This document shows positions 10,268 to 18,498 of a stretch of DNA of 64,000 bases, in pieces. Location of the stretch: positions 558,001-622,000 of the forward strand of contig NZ_RCHR01000002.1 of NCBI RefSeq assembly GCF_003665065.1, read 5' to 3'. Both the position numbers and the translations under genes were made by a program. Positions within the stretch are counted from its first letter, which is position 1; each line of letters begins with the position of its first letter. Below the pieces are notes generated by a model that saw nothing but the letters and a program-made list of their open reading frames with translations, was not told the DNA's origin and searched no databases. The DNA is from Oceanobacillus piezotolerans (lineage in GTDB: Bacteria > Bacillota > Bacilli > Bacillales > Amphibacillaceae).

Positions 10268-10274
10268 GCTTATG

Positions 10275-10306
10275 CAGCAAAAGTCTAGTCGACTTTTGCT
10301 GTTTTT
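10275..10306 (+). terminator. Terminator of lactonase gene
   Basis: A perfect 11-bp stem, CAGCAAAAGTC and complement, with a five-base loop, is followed by TTTTTC. Confidence 0.88.
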
Positions 10307-10368
10307 CTTGGGTCGGAATTGGTATAATGTTCCATAAGTTTTAAGATTATGCTAAAAGGGGTTTAATC

Positions 10369-11268
10369 ATGAACAGCTATCAGATAAATCATTTACAGTC
10401 CTATAAGGAAAAAAACAAAAATCGCGCACGGTTTCTTATTCAATGTCATGACAGACAAGGAATTGTTGCAGCAGTATCACAATTCTTATTTGAACATGAT
10501 GCTAACATTATCGATTCTAAGCAGTATACCCTCGATCCTGAAGGTGGCGAATTTTTCATGCGAATTGAATTTGAGTGCGCCAATCTGGAGAATCAAAAAG
10601 GGGTATTGGAGAAAGACTTCCAGCAGGTGGCAGAGAAATTTAATATGAGTTGGAAGCTTATGTATGTGGAACAGTTTAAGAACATGGCCATCTTTGTCTC
10701 GAAAGAGGTTCATTGTTTACTAGAATTATTGTGGGAATGGCAAAGTGGCGATTTAATGGGCAATATTGCACTGGTGATAAGCAATCATGAAAATGCCCGG
10801 GAAATTGTGGAGTCTCATGGCATCCCATTTTATTATATTCCAGCAAATAAAGATATTCGTAATGAGGTGGAAGAAGAGCAAAAGAAATTGTTGCAAGAGT
10901 ATAATGTGGATGTCGTTATTTTAGCTAGATATATGCAAATTCTGACACCAGAATTTGTAAAACATTTTGAGAATCGTTTAATTAACATTCATCATTCCTT
11001 CTTGCCTGCCTTTATCGGTGCCAATCCGTATAAACGGGCATATCAGCGCGGGGTAAAAATGATCGGTGCTACATCACACTATGTTACCAATGATTTAGAT
11101 GAGGGCCCAATTATTGAACAGGACATTGAAAGAGTCAGCCATGAGGACAATGAAGCTGACTTGAAGAAAATTGGCCAATCTATTGAAAGAAGTGTCCTTG
11201 CACGTGCAGTGAAATGGCATTTAGAGGACCGCATTCTGGTGCATGAAAATAAAACGATTATCTTTTAG
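10369..11268 (+). CDS. purU: Formyltetrahydrofolate deformylase
   Basis: It hydrolyses 10-formyl-THF to formate and THF, balancing one-carbon pools. The 299-residue product has an N-terminal ACT domain (about residues 18-100, beginning RARFLIQCHDRQGIVAAVS) and a C-terminal formyltransferase-like catalytic domain with NIHHSFLPAF, GATSHYV and DEGPIIEQD carrying the Asn-His-Asp residues expected of PurU. AAAAGGGG lies upstream of the ATG. It is a single gene followed by the long leader of the cold-shock gene. Confidence 0.95.
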   Translation: MNSYQINHLQSYKEKNKNRARFLIQCHDRQGIVAAVSQFLFEHDANIIDSKQYTLDPEGGEFFMRIEFECANLENQKGVLEKDFQQVAEKFNMSWKLMYVEQFKNMAIFVSKEVHCLLELLWEWQSGDLMGNIALVISNHENAREIVESHGIPFYYIPANKDIRNEVEEEQKKLLQEYNVDVVILARYMQILTPEFVKHFENRLINIHHSFLPAFIGANPYKRAYQRGVKMIGATSHYVTNDLDEGPIIEQDIERVSHEDNEADLKKIGQSIERSVLARAVKWHLEDRILVHENKTIIF

Positions 11269-11478
11269 TTTAAATCTTAAAGTATTTCTCTAAACAAATT
11301 TATAAAAATGGTATCTTTTTTCATTCGGAAGTGTTATACTAAAAACAACTTATTGATGTTCGTGCTAGCAATACAAGATACATGTAATAACTAACAAGTC
11401 ATTATCTTCGGTCTTGAATTATTATCCTGAACAGCCAAAAGTAATACACGTGCAACATGCACACAGGAGGAATTTCAC
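11269..11478 (+). promoter_or_regulatory. Long leader of the cold-shock gene
   Basis: A 210-base gap precedes the csp start. It contains an AT-rich promoter-like stretch near 11310-11345 and a long transcribed-looking leader before ACAGGAGGAA. Cold-shock mRNAs commonly carry long structured leaders that control stability and translation; the exact transcription start here is inference. Confidence 0.45.
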
Positions 11479-11679
11479 ATGAACAAAGGTTCAGTAAAAT
11501 GGTTTAACGCAGAAAAAGGTTTTGGATTTATCGAGGTTGAAGGTGGAGACGACGTATTCGTACACTTCTCAGCAATTCAAGGCGAAGGTTTCAAAACTTT
11601 AGAAGAAGGTCAAGAAGTAACTTTCGATATCGAAGAAGGTAACCGTGGACCACAAGCAGCTAACGTTAACAAAGCGTAA
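11479..11679 (+). CDS. Cold-shock protein (CspA/CspB family)
   Basis: This single-stranded nucleic-acid-binding protein of 66 residues is a complete cold-shock domain. RNP1 (KGFGFIEV) and RNP2 (VFVHFSAI) are intact, with the surface aromatic residues that stack on RNA bases. It acts as an RNA chaperone in the cytoplasm. The protein is acidic and lacks Cys. A very strong ribosome-binding site (ACAGGAGGAA) and a strong terminator suggest high expression. Confidence 0.97.
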   Translation: MNKGSVKWFNAEKGFGFIEVEGGDDVFVHFSAIQGEGFKTLEEGQEVTFDIEEGNRGPQAANVNKA

Positions 11680-11687
11680 ATCTGCTT

Positions 11688-11721
11688 AAAAAGCTCTTCT
11701 CTTATGAGAAGAGCTTTTTTT
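11688..11721 (+). terminator. Terminator of csp gene
   Basis: A 14-bp perfect stem AAAAAGCTCTTCTC with complement, four-base loop TTAT, runs into a T tract. Confidence 0.92.
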
Positions 11722-11745
11722 ATATTACAAAACGTACAGTATAAG

Positions 11746-11791
11746 AGCCAACGCATTCGCCAAAGACCGAGCGAATCCGTTGGCTTTTTTT
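11746..11791 (+). terminator. Second hairpin terminator behind csp
   Basis: AGCCAACGCATTCGC pairs with GCGAATCCGTTGGCT (one mismatch) around a ten-base loop and is followed by seven T. It backs up the preceding terminator and isolates the downstream EAL gene. Confidence 0.8.
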
Positions 11792-11885
11792 ATTCGAATT
11801 AAAACAAATTGGAACAGCCATTCCCTATGCTATAATAAAGGAAAGTTTCAATCTAATTGCATAATTAATGGGAGGTGCATAAAAT

Positions 11886-13106
11886 TTGGACCCATTAGAC
11901 GTCATGTTGAACCTAGAACATGTTATACCCTATTATCAACCAGTTATTAGCGCGGATACACAAAGGGTTATAGGATATGAGGTTTCTGCTTCCTTTTTCG
12001 GAAAGAATAACGAGCACAATAGTCTGAATTGGTTCTTCGTGGATTCACAGATACCTGCAGACTTTCAGCTTGAACTTAGCAGCTATATTCTAAATAAGGT
12101 GTTGGATACTTACCTTGAGCAACATGAAACCTTCGTCTTATTTATTAATTACAATGCAAAATTACTACATGAAAACAATGGCGAAGTATTGCTATCTAAC
12201 CTCGAAACCTATGCTGATAAGGGACTGGACCTATCCAATATCGTCATTCAATTAAAAGATGAGGATATCGTGGATGAGATGGATTCCTTACATGCTTTAT
12301 TAAAATATATGAAAGCAATGGGCATCCAAATTGCTATTGACCATGTTGGGCAAAGGAACGGGAGCCTTGAACAATTAGTTACACTAAAACCCAATTTGGT
12401 TGGTATTGATACAGGTTTTTTAAAGGACGATGATCTGCCACATTTGTATAGCTATGTCCACCACTCTCTTTCCATGCTTGCACGTAAAATTGGAGCAACC
12501 TTATTATTCAAAGGAATCTCCACGTACAATCAATTGAATTATGCATGGAGAAATGGTGGAAGATATTATCAGGGGACATATTTAAAACAGGCTGAGCCGG
12601 ATTATGTAGAACCTGATTGCTGCAAGGAAAAGATAGAGAGAGACTTCCAGCTTTTTGTTAACTATGAACGAAAGAAAATGCAGGCACAGCTTGGATTAAT
12701 TTCCTTGATTCATCATCAATTTATTACAACGCTTCATGCCCTTAGCCCAGATGATCCTTATGATAAAATAATTGATTCTGTCGGCCATGCATGCGATGAC
12801 TTTGTATTTCGAGTGTATATCACCAATGAAGAAGGAATTCAGCTATCTTCAAATGCTGAGAAAAATCAGGATGGGACCTGGGAACTGAATCCAGCTGGCA
12901 AGCAGAAAAACTGGAGCTGGCGTCCTTACTTTTTTGAGAATATCATTAGGATGAACCTTGAGAAAAAAGGCATTCTGTCAGATCTCTATACTGATATTCA
13001 CCGAAATGAACAAATTCGAACCTTTTCTTATCCCTTAACAGATGACCGCTATATCTTTCTCGATATACCATATGACTATTTATTTGAGCAAGAAGGATTA
13101 CTGTAG
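11886..13106 (+). CDS. ykuI: YkuI-like degenerate EAL-domain protein
   Basis: The 406-residue protein has an EAL domain (residues 1-240) followed by the YkuI-specific C-terminal PAS-like domain, the layout of Bacillus subtilis YkuI, a cyclic-di-GMP binder. Catalytic positions are eroded: the EAL motif reads YEVSA (Glu32 kept), the acidic position after beta-3 is in VIQLKDED rather than a canonical E, the DDFG motif is DHVG, and the KxD lysine position is VGID. Phosphodiesterase activity therefore looks unlikely; a c-di-GMP sensor role is inferred. TTG start at 11886 has GGGAGGTG upstream. The RNase H-like gene follows after 19 bases. Confidence 0.87.
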   Translation: MDPLDVMLNLEHVIPYYQPVISADTQRVIGYEVSASFFGKNNEHNSLNWFFVDSQIPADFQLELSSYILNKVLDTYLEQHETFVLFINYNAKLLHENNGEVLLSNLETYADKGLDLSNIVIQLKDEDIVDEMDSLHALLKYMKAMGIQIAIDHVGQRNGSLEQLVTLKPNLVGIDTGFLKDDDLPHLYSYVHHSLSMLARKIGATLLFKGISTYNQLNYAWRNGGRYYQGTYLKQAEPDYVEPDCCKEKIERDFQLFVNYERKKMQAQLGLISLIHHQFITTLHALSPDDPYDKIIDSVGHACDDFVFRVYITNEEGIQLSSNAEKNQDGTWELNPAGKQKNWSWRPYFFENIIRMNLEKKGILSDLYTDIHRNEQIRTFSYPLTDDRYIFLDIPYDYLFEQEGLL

Positions 13107-13125
13107 TTTGATAGGAGTGTAAGTA

Positions 13126-13518
13126 TTGATTGAAGTATATACCGATGGCGCTTCAACCGGAAACCCTGGTAAAAGCGGAGCTGGAATCTATATCAAAGTA
13201 AATAAAGAGCATTATGAGTATTCCATCCCACTTGGTGAATTAACTAATCATGAAGCAGAATTCCACGCTGTTATGGAAGCATTAAAACTATGCAAAGCAC
13301 ATTTTCCGGCTGAGATTTTGTCTTTTCGATCGGACTCGAAATTGGTTGTTGATACGATTGAAAAAGACTTTACCAAGAATAAAGCGTTTATACCCTTATT
13401 AGAAGAGATTCGAGAGCTATATACAGATTTTCCATACTTTTTTATCAAATGGATTCCGGAAAAGCAGAATAGCAATGCGGACCGATTGGCGAGGAAGGCT
13501 TTAAGGATGACGTTATAG
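13126..13518 (+). CDS. RNase HI-like protein (reverse transcriptase-like RNase H fold)
   Basis: The 130-residue product is a complete RNase H fold. The acidic active-site residues are present: Asp7 in VYTDGASTGNPG, Glu in NHEAEFHAVMEAL, Asp in FRSDSKLVV, and Asp in NSNADRLARKAL. It would cleave RNA in RNA-DNA hybrids, as suggested for the short Bacillus RnhA-like paralogues (YpeP type). The start is TTG at 13126 with AGGAGTG upstream. It probably shares a transcript with the EAL gene. Confidence 0.9.
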   Translation: MIEVYTDGASTGNPGKSGAGIYIKVNKEHYEYSIPLGELTNHEAEFHAVMEALKLCKAHFPAEILSFRSDSKLVVDTIEKDFTKNKAFIPLLEEIRELYTDFPYFFIKWIPEKQNSNADRLARKALRMTL

Positions 13519-13599
13519 TAAGGATTCGGATACTTTTACAGTACAGAAACGCCGATATTTCTATAAAACCACCGTTAAACCAAGTTTCCTCCTCAAAGA

Positions 13600-13637
13600 G
13601 AAAAACAGCCTGGCACATATCTGCTAGGCTGTTTTTC
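13600..13637. terminator. Bidirectional terminator
   Basis: GAAAAACAGCCTGGCA pairs with TGCTAGGCTGTTTTTC (one G-T) around a short loop, with A and T runs at the outer ends. It sits between convergent genes and overlaps the end of the EamA gene. Confidence 0.85.
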
Positions 13638-14556
13638 TTTTCGTTTCTTTTCCGCGATAATTGACAATTACAATCCCAACTGCAACTAATCCAATGGCTG
13701 CAAGAATAAAACCATTCAAACTCTCCCCTGGTATAAACAGAGCAGAAAGCACGGCACCTGAGACAGGTACGATGAATTTATACAAACTTAATTCCCCTGC
13801 GTTATTGTATTTCAGAATCGAATACCATAAGGCAAATGCCACTGCAGATAGTAAAGCAGAATATATGAACAGCCCCCAGCCAAACGGTGTAAATACCATT
13901 GCATGTTCACTAAGCTGTGGTACGCCGATGATTAGTAACACAAGACCACCAAGACTAAGCTGCCAGCCTGTAATTGCAAAAGGATGGATGCCTGTTGCGA
14001 GTTCCTTTGCCAGAATGGTTGCAACGGCAGTCGTCATACCAGATAGGATCATAAATCCTTCTCCGTCCCACTGAAAGCTTAATTGCAATTCCTGTCCCCA
14101 GTTTGCAATCATAATCCCGCTAAATCCAGCAATTAATCCAACTGCCTTTTTCCAGCTCATTCGATCATTTTTATAAAAATAATGTGCCAATAAAACGGTG
14201 AAAAACGTACCACTCGAAGAAAGAATGGCCCCCTGCATACCGGACACCTTTGCTAATCCATTATAAAAGAAAAAATACTGCAGAGAAGTCTGGACAAGTC
14301 CGAGGATAAGCAGGACAATCCATTGCCTTCTCGTTACTAAAATACTTCTTCGGTTTATAAACAATAAAAACACCAAAACAATTATTCCCGCTAAGAAAAA
14401 TCGCATTCCGGCAAGAACAATCTTTGCGATCGTATCATCTGGTGCCATCTGTAATTCTTCATAGCTTAATTTAAGAACTGGGAAGGCACTCCCCCATAAA
14501 ATGGAACAAAAGACTGCAATGATAATTACGGAGCCTTTATATTGAAAAATATTCAT
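13624..14556 (-). CDS. EamA/DMT superfamily transporter
   Basis: A 310-residue integral membrane protein with ten hydrophobic segments arranged as two EamA repeats (about 15-150 and 160-300). Signature pieces are WGSAFPVLKLSYEEL in helix 1 and GMQGAILSSSGTFFTVLLAHYF in the first repeat. It is a drug/metabolite-type exporter; its substrate is unknown. The C-terminus is short and basic (RGKETKRKTA). TAGGAGATGAC precedes the ATG. Confidence 0.88.
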   Translation of the reverse strand: MNIFQYKGSVIIIAVFCSILWGSAFPVLKLSYEELQMAPDDTIAKIVLAGMRFFLAGIIVLVFLLFINRRSILVTRRQWIVLLILGLVQTSLQYFFFYNGLAKVSGMQGAILSSSGTFFTVLLAHYFYKNDRMSWKKAVGLIAGFSGIMIANWGQELQLSFQWDGEGFMILSGMTTAVATILAKELATGIHPFAITGWQLSLGGLVLLIIGVPQLSEHAMVFTPFGWGLFIYSALLSAVAFALWYSILKYNNAGELSLYKFIVPVSGAVLSALFIPGESLNGFILAAIGLVAVGIVIVNYRGKETKRKTA

Positions 14557-15067
14557 AAGCTGTCATCTCCTAAACTTGCTTTCCAAATATGTTTATCTTA
14601 TCACAAAGAGAAAATGTGGCAACAGATGTGAATCAGCGAGAATCTCTTTGTCCATCGTAACAGCAGTAAAGATAGAAGAATGAAAGGCCTATAAGCATGC
14701 TTTCTTTATCACCTAGTAATATTTCAAGCTTATAACAAATAAGATTAAAGGTATGAAACTTCCATTTAATTGAGCAAGGTTCTAGCTTCACCCCATTTAT
14801 CTCTCATAGCGGGTTCGGGGGCGGATTAAGTCTTATATAAAGGTAGAAGGAAATTCCCTTCTAATAAGGTGAATCTTCAAACAGTGGGGTTCCTTACCTC
14901 TACTGATAAAAGTTGAAGAGATCGGAGTTAACTGGCTGCCCGTCCCTTCCTTATAACTCATGATTTTACCGAGTTTCTTGAAGCGGGAGTGTTACAGCCG
15001 GTTTACATGCTGCGATAAAGCTAGTTCATTGCTCATAAATCAACCTATTCAGGAGGGACAGGATTTG
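14557..15067. other. Intergenic region with a divergent small repeat
   Basis: About 510 bases lie between divergent genes. They include a hairpin-rich stretch (14760-14945) with a copy of the CAGTGGG...GTTAACC repeat family. I see no convincing ORF: the reading frame opened at 14960 lacks a ribosome-binding site until 15068. Confidence 0.5.
14864..14945. repeat. Divergent copy of the CAGTGGG/GTTAAC small repeat
   Basis: AAGGTGAATCTTCAAACAGT followed by GGGG, a CTACTG complement and a closing GAGTTAACTGGC parallels copies at 24621 and 46356, which share AAAGTGAA, CACTCAGTGGG and CAGTTAACC in the same order. Weakest of the three copies. Confidence 0.4.
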
Positions 15068-15454
15068 ATGAGCGAAATTCAGATTTCAAAAGAAATGATA
15101 GAGCGGTTCTATGACCTTCATCAGATGAAAAAAGAGATTGAATCAGAGATGAATGATTTGAAAGAGAATTTTCATACGTATTTTGATCACGAGGTGGGCC
15201 TGAATAAGAAAGGTGAAATAACGGAGGGAAGATTCAAGCTGCAACGTCAGATTAGAAGGACAGAAAAATATCATGAAAAAGATACGGTAGACAGGCTGGA
15301 AGAATTAAACATGTCTGATTTAATTAAGGTTGTAAGAAAACCAGATGACTCCAAAATCAAAGGAGCCATTCAACTGGGGCTACTTTCTGAGGACGATCTT
15401 AAAGGCTGTAAGGTGATAAGCTATTCAAAGGCAATTTCTGTAAAAGAGGAGTAA
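15068..15454 (+). CDS. Uncharacterised coiled-coil protein, 128 residues
   Basis: A soluble, highly charged protein. Residues 5-45 form a likely coiled coil (ISKEMIERFYDLHQMKKEIE then SEMNDLKENF), followed by a basic patch (FKLQRQIRRTEKYHEKDTVD) and a compact C-terminal part (DDSKIKGAIQLGLLSEDDLK). The organisation faintly recalls phage Gam-like or host-nuclease-inhibitor proteins, but I do not recognise a family. ATG at 15068 is chosen for the strong AGGAGGGACAGG upstream. It is monocistronic and shares a terminator with the convergent glucosidase gene. Confidence 0.65.
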   Translation: MSEIQISKEMIERFYDLHQMKKEIESEMNDLKENFHTYFDHEVGLNKKGEITEGRFKLQRQIRRTEKYHEKDTVDRLEELNMSDLIKVVRKPDDSKIKGAIQLGLLSEDDLKGCKVISYSKAISVKEE

Positions 15455-15460
15455 AATCAT

Positions 15461-15494
15461 AAAAGCCTTATCTATTTTACTAGATAAGGCTTTT
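15461..15494. terminator. Bidirectional terminator
   Basis: A perfect 14-bp stem AAAAGCCTTATCTA and complement with a six-base loop lies between convergent genes. Confidence 0.9.
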
Positions 15495-15534
15495 CTTTAA
15501 GCTAATTACCGACATTTATACAACGTATATCTGT

Positions 15535-17205
15535 CTATTTTCCAATATATACTCTCGCTTCAAAAGGCTTCATCGTAAACCTGCGTATATCCCCTTCTGA
15601 AACGGAGTAATTTCCAATCAGCAATTCCTTCGCTGTAAAATCTGCATCATCCGGAAGCTGGAATTCTACATTATCCTGACTGAAATTCGTTACAACCAAT
15701 AGCTTTTCCCCTTCATAAGCACGAACATATGCAAAGATTTCTTCATGTTCTGGTAAAAGCAACGTGTAGTCTCCGTAAACAATGATAGGATGAGTTTTTC
15801 TCAACGCAATAAGTTCACGGTAGTAATGGTAAATAGATTCTGGATCCGCAACTGCTTGCTCCGCGTTGATCTCCGGATAATTGTCATTCACTTTAATCCA
15901 TGGTTCGCCAGTCGTAAATCCAGCATTTTTAGTCGCGTCCCATTGAAATGGTGTACGACCATTATCGCGACCTTTTGCATAAATGGACTCCATTATTTGT
16001 GTTGGGTCTTGTCCCTCTTCCATTTTTTCCTTATATATATTTAATGTTTCAATATCTTTGTAATCATCGATTGAATCAAAACGAACATTGGTCATCCCAA
16101 TTTCTTCACCCTGGTAGATATATGGGGTCCCTTGCATCATATGCAGACATGTCGCTAGCATCTTTGCTGATTCCACGCGGTATTCCTTATCGTTTCCAAA
16201 TCGTGAAACAATCCGAGGCTGGTCATGGTTATTCCAATATAGACTATTCCAGCCAACACCATGTAATCCAGTTTGCCACTTCGTCAAATTCTCTTTCAGG
16301 TCACGGAGGTCAAGTGGCTTCAAATTCCACTTTCCGCCCTCTCCGTTATCGAGGCCCATATGTTCAAATTGGAAGACCATATTCAGCTCATTGCGCGCTT
16401 CATTTGTGTATTTTTTTGCTTCCTCTACATCGACACTTGGCATTTCTCCCACTGTCATCACATCGTATTTCGAAAGCACTTCACGATTCATTTCTTGTAA
16501 AAATTCATGAATCCGTGGACCATTTCTATAATACTTGCTTCCACTTACATATTTCTTGCCCTCTGGATTCGGTGCGTCAGGGAGCCCTGGAACCTTGGAA
16601 ATAAAATTAATAACATCCATTCGGAATCCATCAATACCCTTATCGAGCCACCACATCATCATGTTATAGACTTCGCGGCGAAGTTTTGGATTTTCCCAAT
16701 TTAAATCAGGCTGCTTTTTACTAAATAAATGAAGATAATATTCTTGTGTCTCCTCATCATATTGCCAAGCCGAGCCACTAAAGTTGGATTTCCAGTTATT
16801 CGGTTCTTTTCCATCTTTGCCTTGATGCCAAATATAATAATCTCTGTATGGGTTATCCTTAGATTTACGAGACTCTTGGAACCACTCATGCTCATCAGAA
16901 GAATGGTTCACTACTAAGTCCATTACCAGCTTCATTCCGCGCCCGTGAATTTCATCGAGCAACTTCTCCCAATCCCGGATGGTACCAAACTCTTCCATAA
17001 TGTCCTGATAATCGGAAATGTCATAGCCATTATCATCATTTGGCGATGGATAAATCGGTGAAAGCCAAATCACATCCACCCCAAGATCCTTCAAATAATC
17101 AAGCTTTTCTATTATCCCTTTAATATCGCCAATTCCATCCCCATTGCTATCCTTAAAGCTCCTTGGATAAATCTGATAAACGACACTTTCCTTCCACCAT
17201 GTCAT
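15535..17205 (-). CDS. malL: Oligo-1,6-glucosidase / alpha-glucosidase (GH13_31)
   Basis: A cytoplasmic enzyme that releases glucose from isomalto-oligosaccharides, sucrose or maltose-type substrates. The 556-residue protein has the GH13 barrel with nucleophile Asp197 (GIDGFRMDVI), acid-base Glu254 (TVGEMP) and Asp328 (WNNHDQPR), plus the C-terminal beta domain. SPNDDNGYDISDYQ, FQFEHMGLDNGEGGKW and MTNVRF follow MalL rather than the trehalose-6-phosphate hydrolase TreA. No signal peptide. It is monocistronic, with a well-defined controlled promoter about 250 bases upstream. Confidence 0.92.
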   Translation of the reverse strand: MTWWKESVVYQIYPRSFKDSNGDGIGDIKGIIEKLDYLKDLGVDVIWLSPIYPSPNDDNGYDISDYQDIMEEFGTIRDWEKLLDEIHGRGMKLVMDLVVNHSSDEHEWFQESRKSKDNPYRDYYIWHQGKDGKEPNNWKSNFSGSAWQYDEETQEYYLHLFSKKQPDLNWENPKLRREVYNMMMWWLDKGIDGFRMDVINFISKVPGLPDAPNPEGKKYVSGSKYYRNGPRIHEFLQEMNREVLSKYDVMTVGEMPSVDVEEAKKYTNEARNELNMVFQFEHMGLDNGEGGKWNLKPLDLRDLKENLTKWQTGLHGVGWNSLYWNNHDQPRIVSRFGNDKEYRVESAKMLATCLHMMQGTPYIYQGEEIGMTNVRFDSIDDYKDIETLNIYKEKMEEGQDPTQIMESIYAKGRDNGRTPFQWDATKNAGFTTGEPWIKVNDNYPEINAEQAVADPESIYHYYRELIALRKTHPIIVYGDYTLLLPEHEEIFAYVRAYEGEKLLVVTNFSQDNVEFQLPDDADFTAKELLIGNYSVSEGDIRRFTMKPFEARVYIGK

Positions 17206-17446
17206 AACGAACCCTCCATACTGCTATTAGCTTATCCTGTTTCATTAGTTATATTGCGCTTTAAAGCGGGCAGAGAAGCACTTTCGCGTTTGCGCTAAGT
17301 TTTTGCGGAACTTGCTCCATTTACCGCATATCATTCTAAATAATTTAAGTAATTCTTGCGTCTTGTATTTTAGTTGTATTCTGAGCAGAAGTCATTCTGC
17401 AGATTAGTATTTCAATCCCAGTTATAACCCTTTCCCCGTTCCTTAA

Positions 17447-17494
17447 TCAAAACGCTTACACAGTAATGATAAACTTGTATATACAAGTTGTCAA
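17447..17494 (-). promoter_or_regulatory. malL promoter with operator palindrome in the spacer and a cre-like site
   Basis: Reading leftward, TTGACA (17489-17494) and TATCAT (17466-17471) are separated by exactly 17 bases. That spacer is filled by a perfect 18-bp palindrome, AACTTGTATATACAAGTT (17472-17489, overlapping the -35 by one base). Just downstream is TGTAAGCGTTTTGA (17447-17460), 13 of 14 matches to the CcpA cre consensus. The palindrome resembles GntR-family (TreR-type) operators. No GntR gene lies nearby. Confidence 0.7.
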
Positions 17495-17635
17495 ATGAAA
17501 GTTAGCACTCTATCGACTTTACATAGAAAACATACCAACTCCATTAAAACTTTACATTGATTCTTTATAATTTATGGTATAACAGCCAAGTACATATATC
17601 GTACCAATAACTAAATAGAAATGGAGGGCGTTATC

Positions 17636-17746
17636 TTGCCAAAGAAAATGAATCGTAATATGAAGTTCCTATCCATTATTTGTTTACCGTTATTCGTCAT
17701 GTTTGTCGCAAATAGTAAGGAAAAAGAATATATTAGAATCTCTTAG
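17636..17746 (+). CDS. Possible 36-residue membrane peptide
   Basis: A TTG at 17636, seven bases after GGAGGG, opens a 36-codon frame: a basic N-terminus (PKKMNRNMK), one hydrophobic segment of about 17 residues (FLSIICLPLFVMFVA) and a charged tail. A TTGATT/TATAAC promoter-like pair lies about 60 bases upstream. Ribosome-binding site, spacing and amphipathic layout suggest a real small membrane protein, but I know no family and the sequence is too short for certainty. Confidence 0.45.
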   Translation: MPKKMNRNMKFLSIICLPLFVMFVANSKEKEYIRIS

Positions 17747-17795
17747 TTTACCAATTGCTAGGCATTTCTACCGATAATTTAGGATTAAAAATAAT

Positions 17796-17850
17796 GAAAG
17801 TGCGGGTTAATACGGGCTATAACAAGTTCCTGCAGTATTCCCGCACTTTC
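17796..17850 (-). terminator. Terminator-like long hairpin at the 3' end of yjbQ
   Basis: GAAAGTGCGGG pairs with CCCGCACTTTC; the stem continues through AATAC/GTATT after a small bulge. Reading leftward it runs into ATTATTTTTA, so it fits termination of yjbQ; it may also end the short plus-strand ORF. Confidence 0.65.
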
Positions 17851-17875
17851 TTCTGTAACTTAATGAAAACAGCAA

Positions 17876-18283
17876 CTATCCTTCAATGATCTTCACGTGA
17901 AAAGTCCGTCTTCGTGGCCCATCAAATTCGCAAAAGTAAACACTCTGCCATGTCCCAAATATAAGCTCCCCATCTGAGATAATGAGCGTCTCGCTCGCTC
18001 CTACTACAGAAGATTTCATATGTCCATCTGAATTCCCTTCCATATGGATATATTCGGCCTTATTTGGAAAGGTTTCATTTAAGCCGAGCTTCAAATCGGT
18101 TTTAACGTCTGGATCGGCATTTTCATTAATTGTAATTGCCGAAGTTGTATGGGGACAATAAACGACCATCATTCCATCCTTTACCCCACTTTGCTCTAAG
18201 GCATCTTCCAAATAGCTGTCAATATTAACAAAAGCTTGTTTTTCTTTTGTAGAGAGTTGAAACTTGTATATATTCTTGTTCAT
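17876..18283 (-). CDS. yjbQ: YjbQ family protein (UPF0047)
   Basis: The 135-residue product is a full-length member of the YjbQ/UPF0047 family, with the conserved PHTTSAITINENADPDV, GNSDGHMKSSVVGAS and LGTWQ-like FGTWQSVYFCEFDGPR segments. Proteins of this family have been annotated as secondary thiamine-phosphate synthase because overexpression rescues thiE mutants; the physiological role is not settled. AAGGAGCTGATAGAT precedes the ATG. Monocistronic. Confidence 0.92.
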   Translation of the reverse strand: MNKNIYKFQLSTKEKQAFVNIDSYLEDALEQSGVKDGMMVVYCPHTTSAITINENADPDVKTDLKLGLNETFPNKAEYIHMEGNSDGHMKSSVVGASETLIISDGELIFGTWQSVYFCEFDGPRRRTFHVKIIEG

Positions 18284-18336
18284 ATCTATCAGCTCCTTAT
18301 AAATATTTACCCATATACTAACACAAACAATCCATC

Positions 18337-18364
18337 AAAAAAGAGAACAAGTTACCTGTTCTCT
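18337..18364 (-). terminator. Probable terminator of the phn operon
   Basis: AGAGAACA and TGTTCTCT flank a seven-base loop; reading leftward six T follow. It lies about 135 bases beyond the last phn stop codon and upstream of yjbQ. Confidence 0.7.
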
Positions 18365-18498
18365 CAGACTGCTAATTTCATTTCCATTCTTTTAACATCA
18401 CTCCGTAAAAGCAAGGATGCCTAGTTCTAGTCTTTCTCCCCTTATATACTCTTAAGCACCACTACTCTTTCCATAATAGAAAGAACAGATACCTATCA

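Noticed and set aside
14960..15067. Longer N-terminus for the coiled-coil protein
   Set aside because: The 36 added residues are Cys-rich and unlike the rest, and no ribosome-binding site precedes 14960, whereas AGGAGGGA precedes 15068.
15535..17205. Trehalose-6-phosphate hydrolase (TreA)
   Set aside because: The TreR-like palindrome suggested it, but the motif segments (SPNDDNGYDISDY, FQFEHMGLDNGEGGKW) follow oligo-1,6-glucosidase.
17250..17330. A third 21-bp array upstream of malL
   Set aside because: GCGCTTTAA, GCACTTTCG and AACTTGCTCC pieces resemble the unit, but the steps do not hold at 21 and only three pieces are visible.
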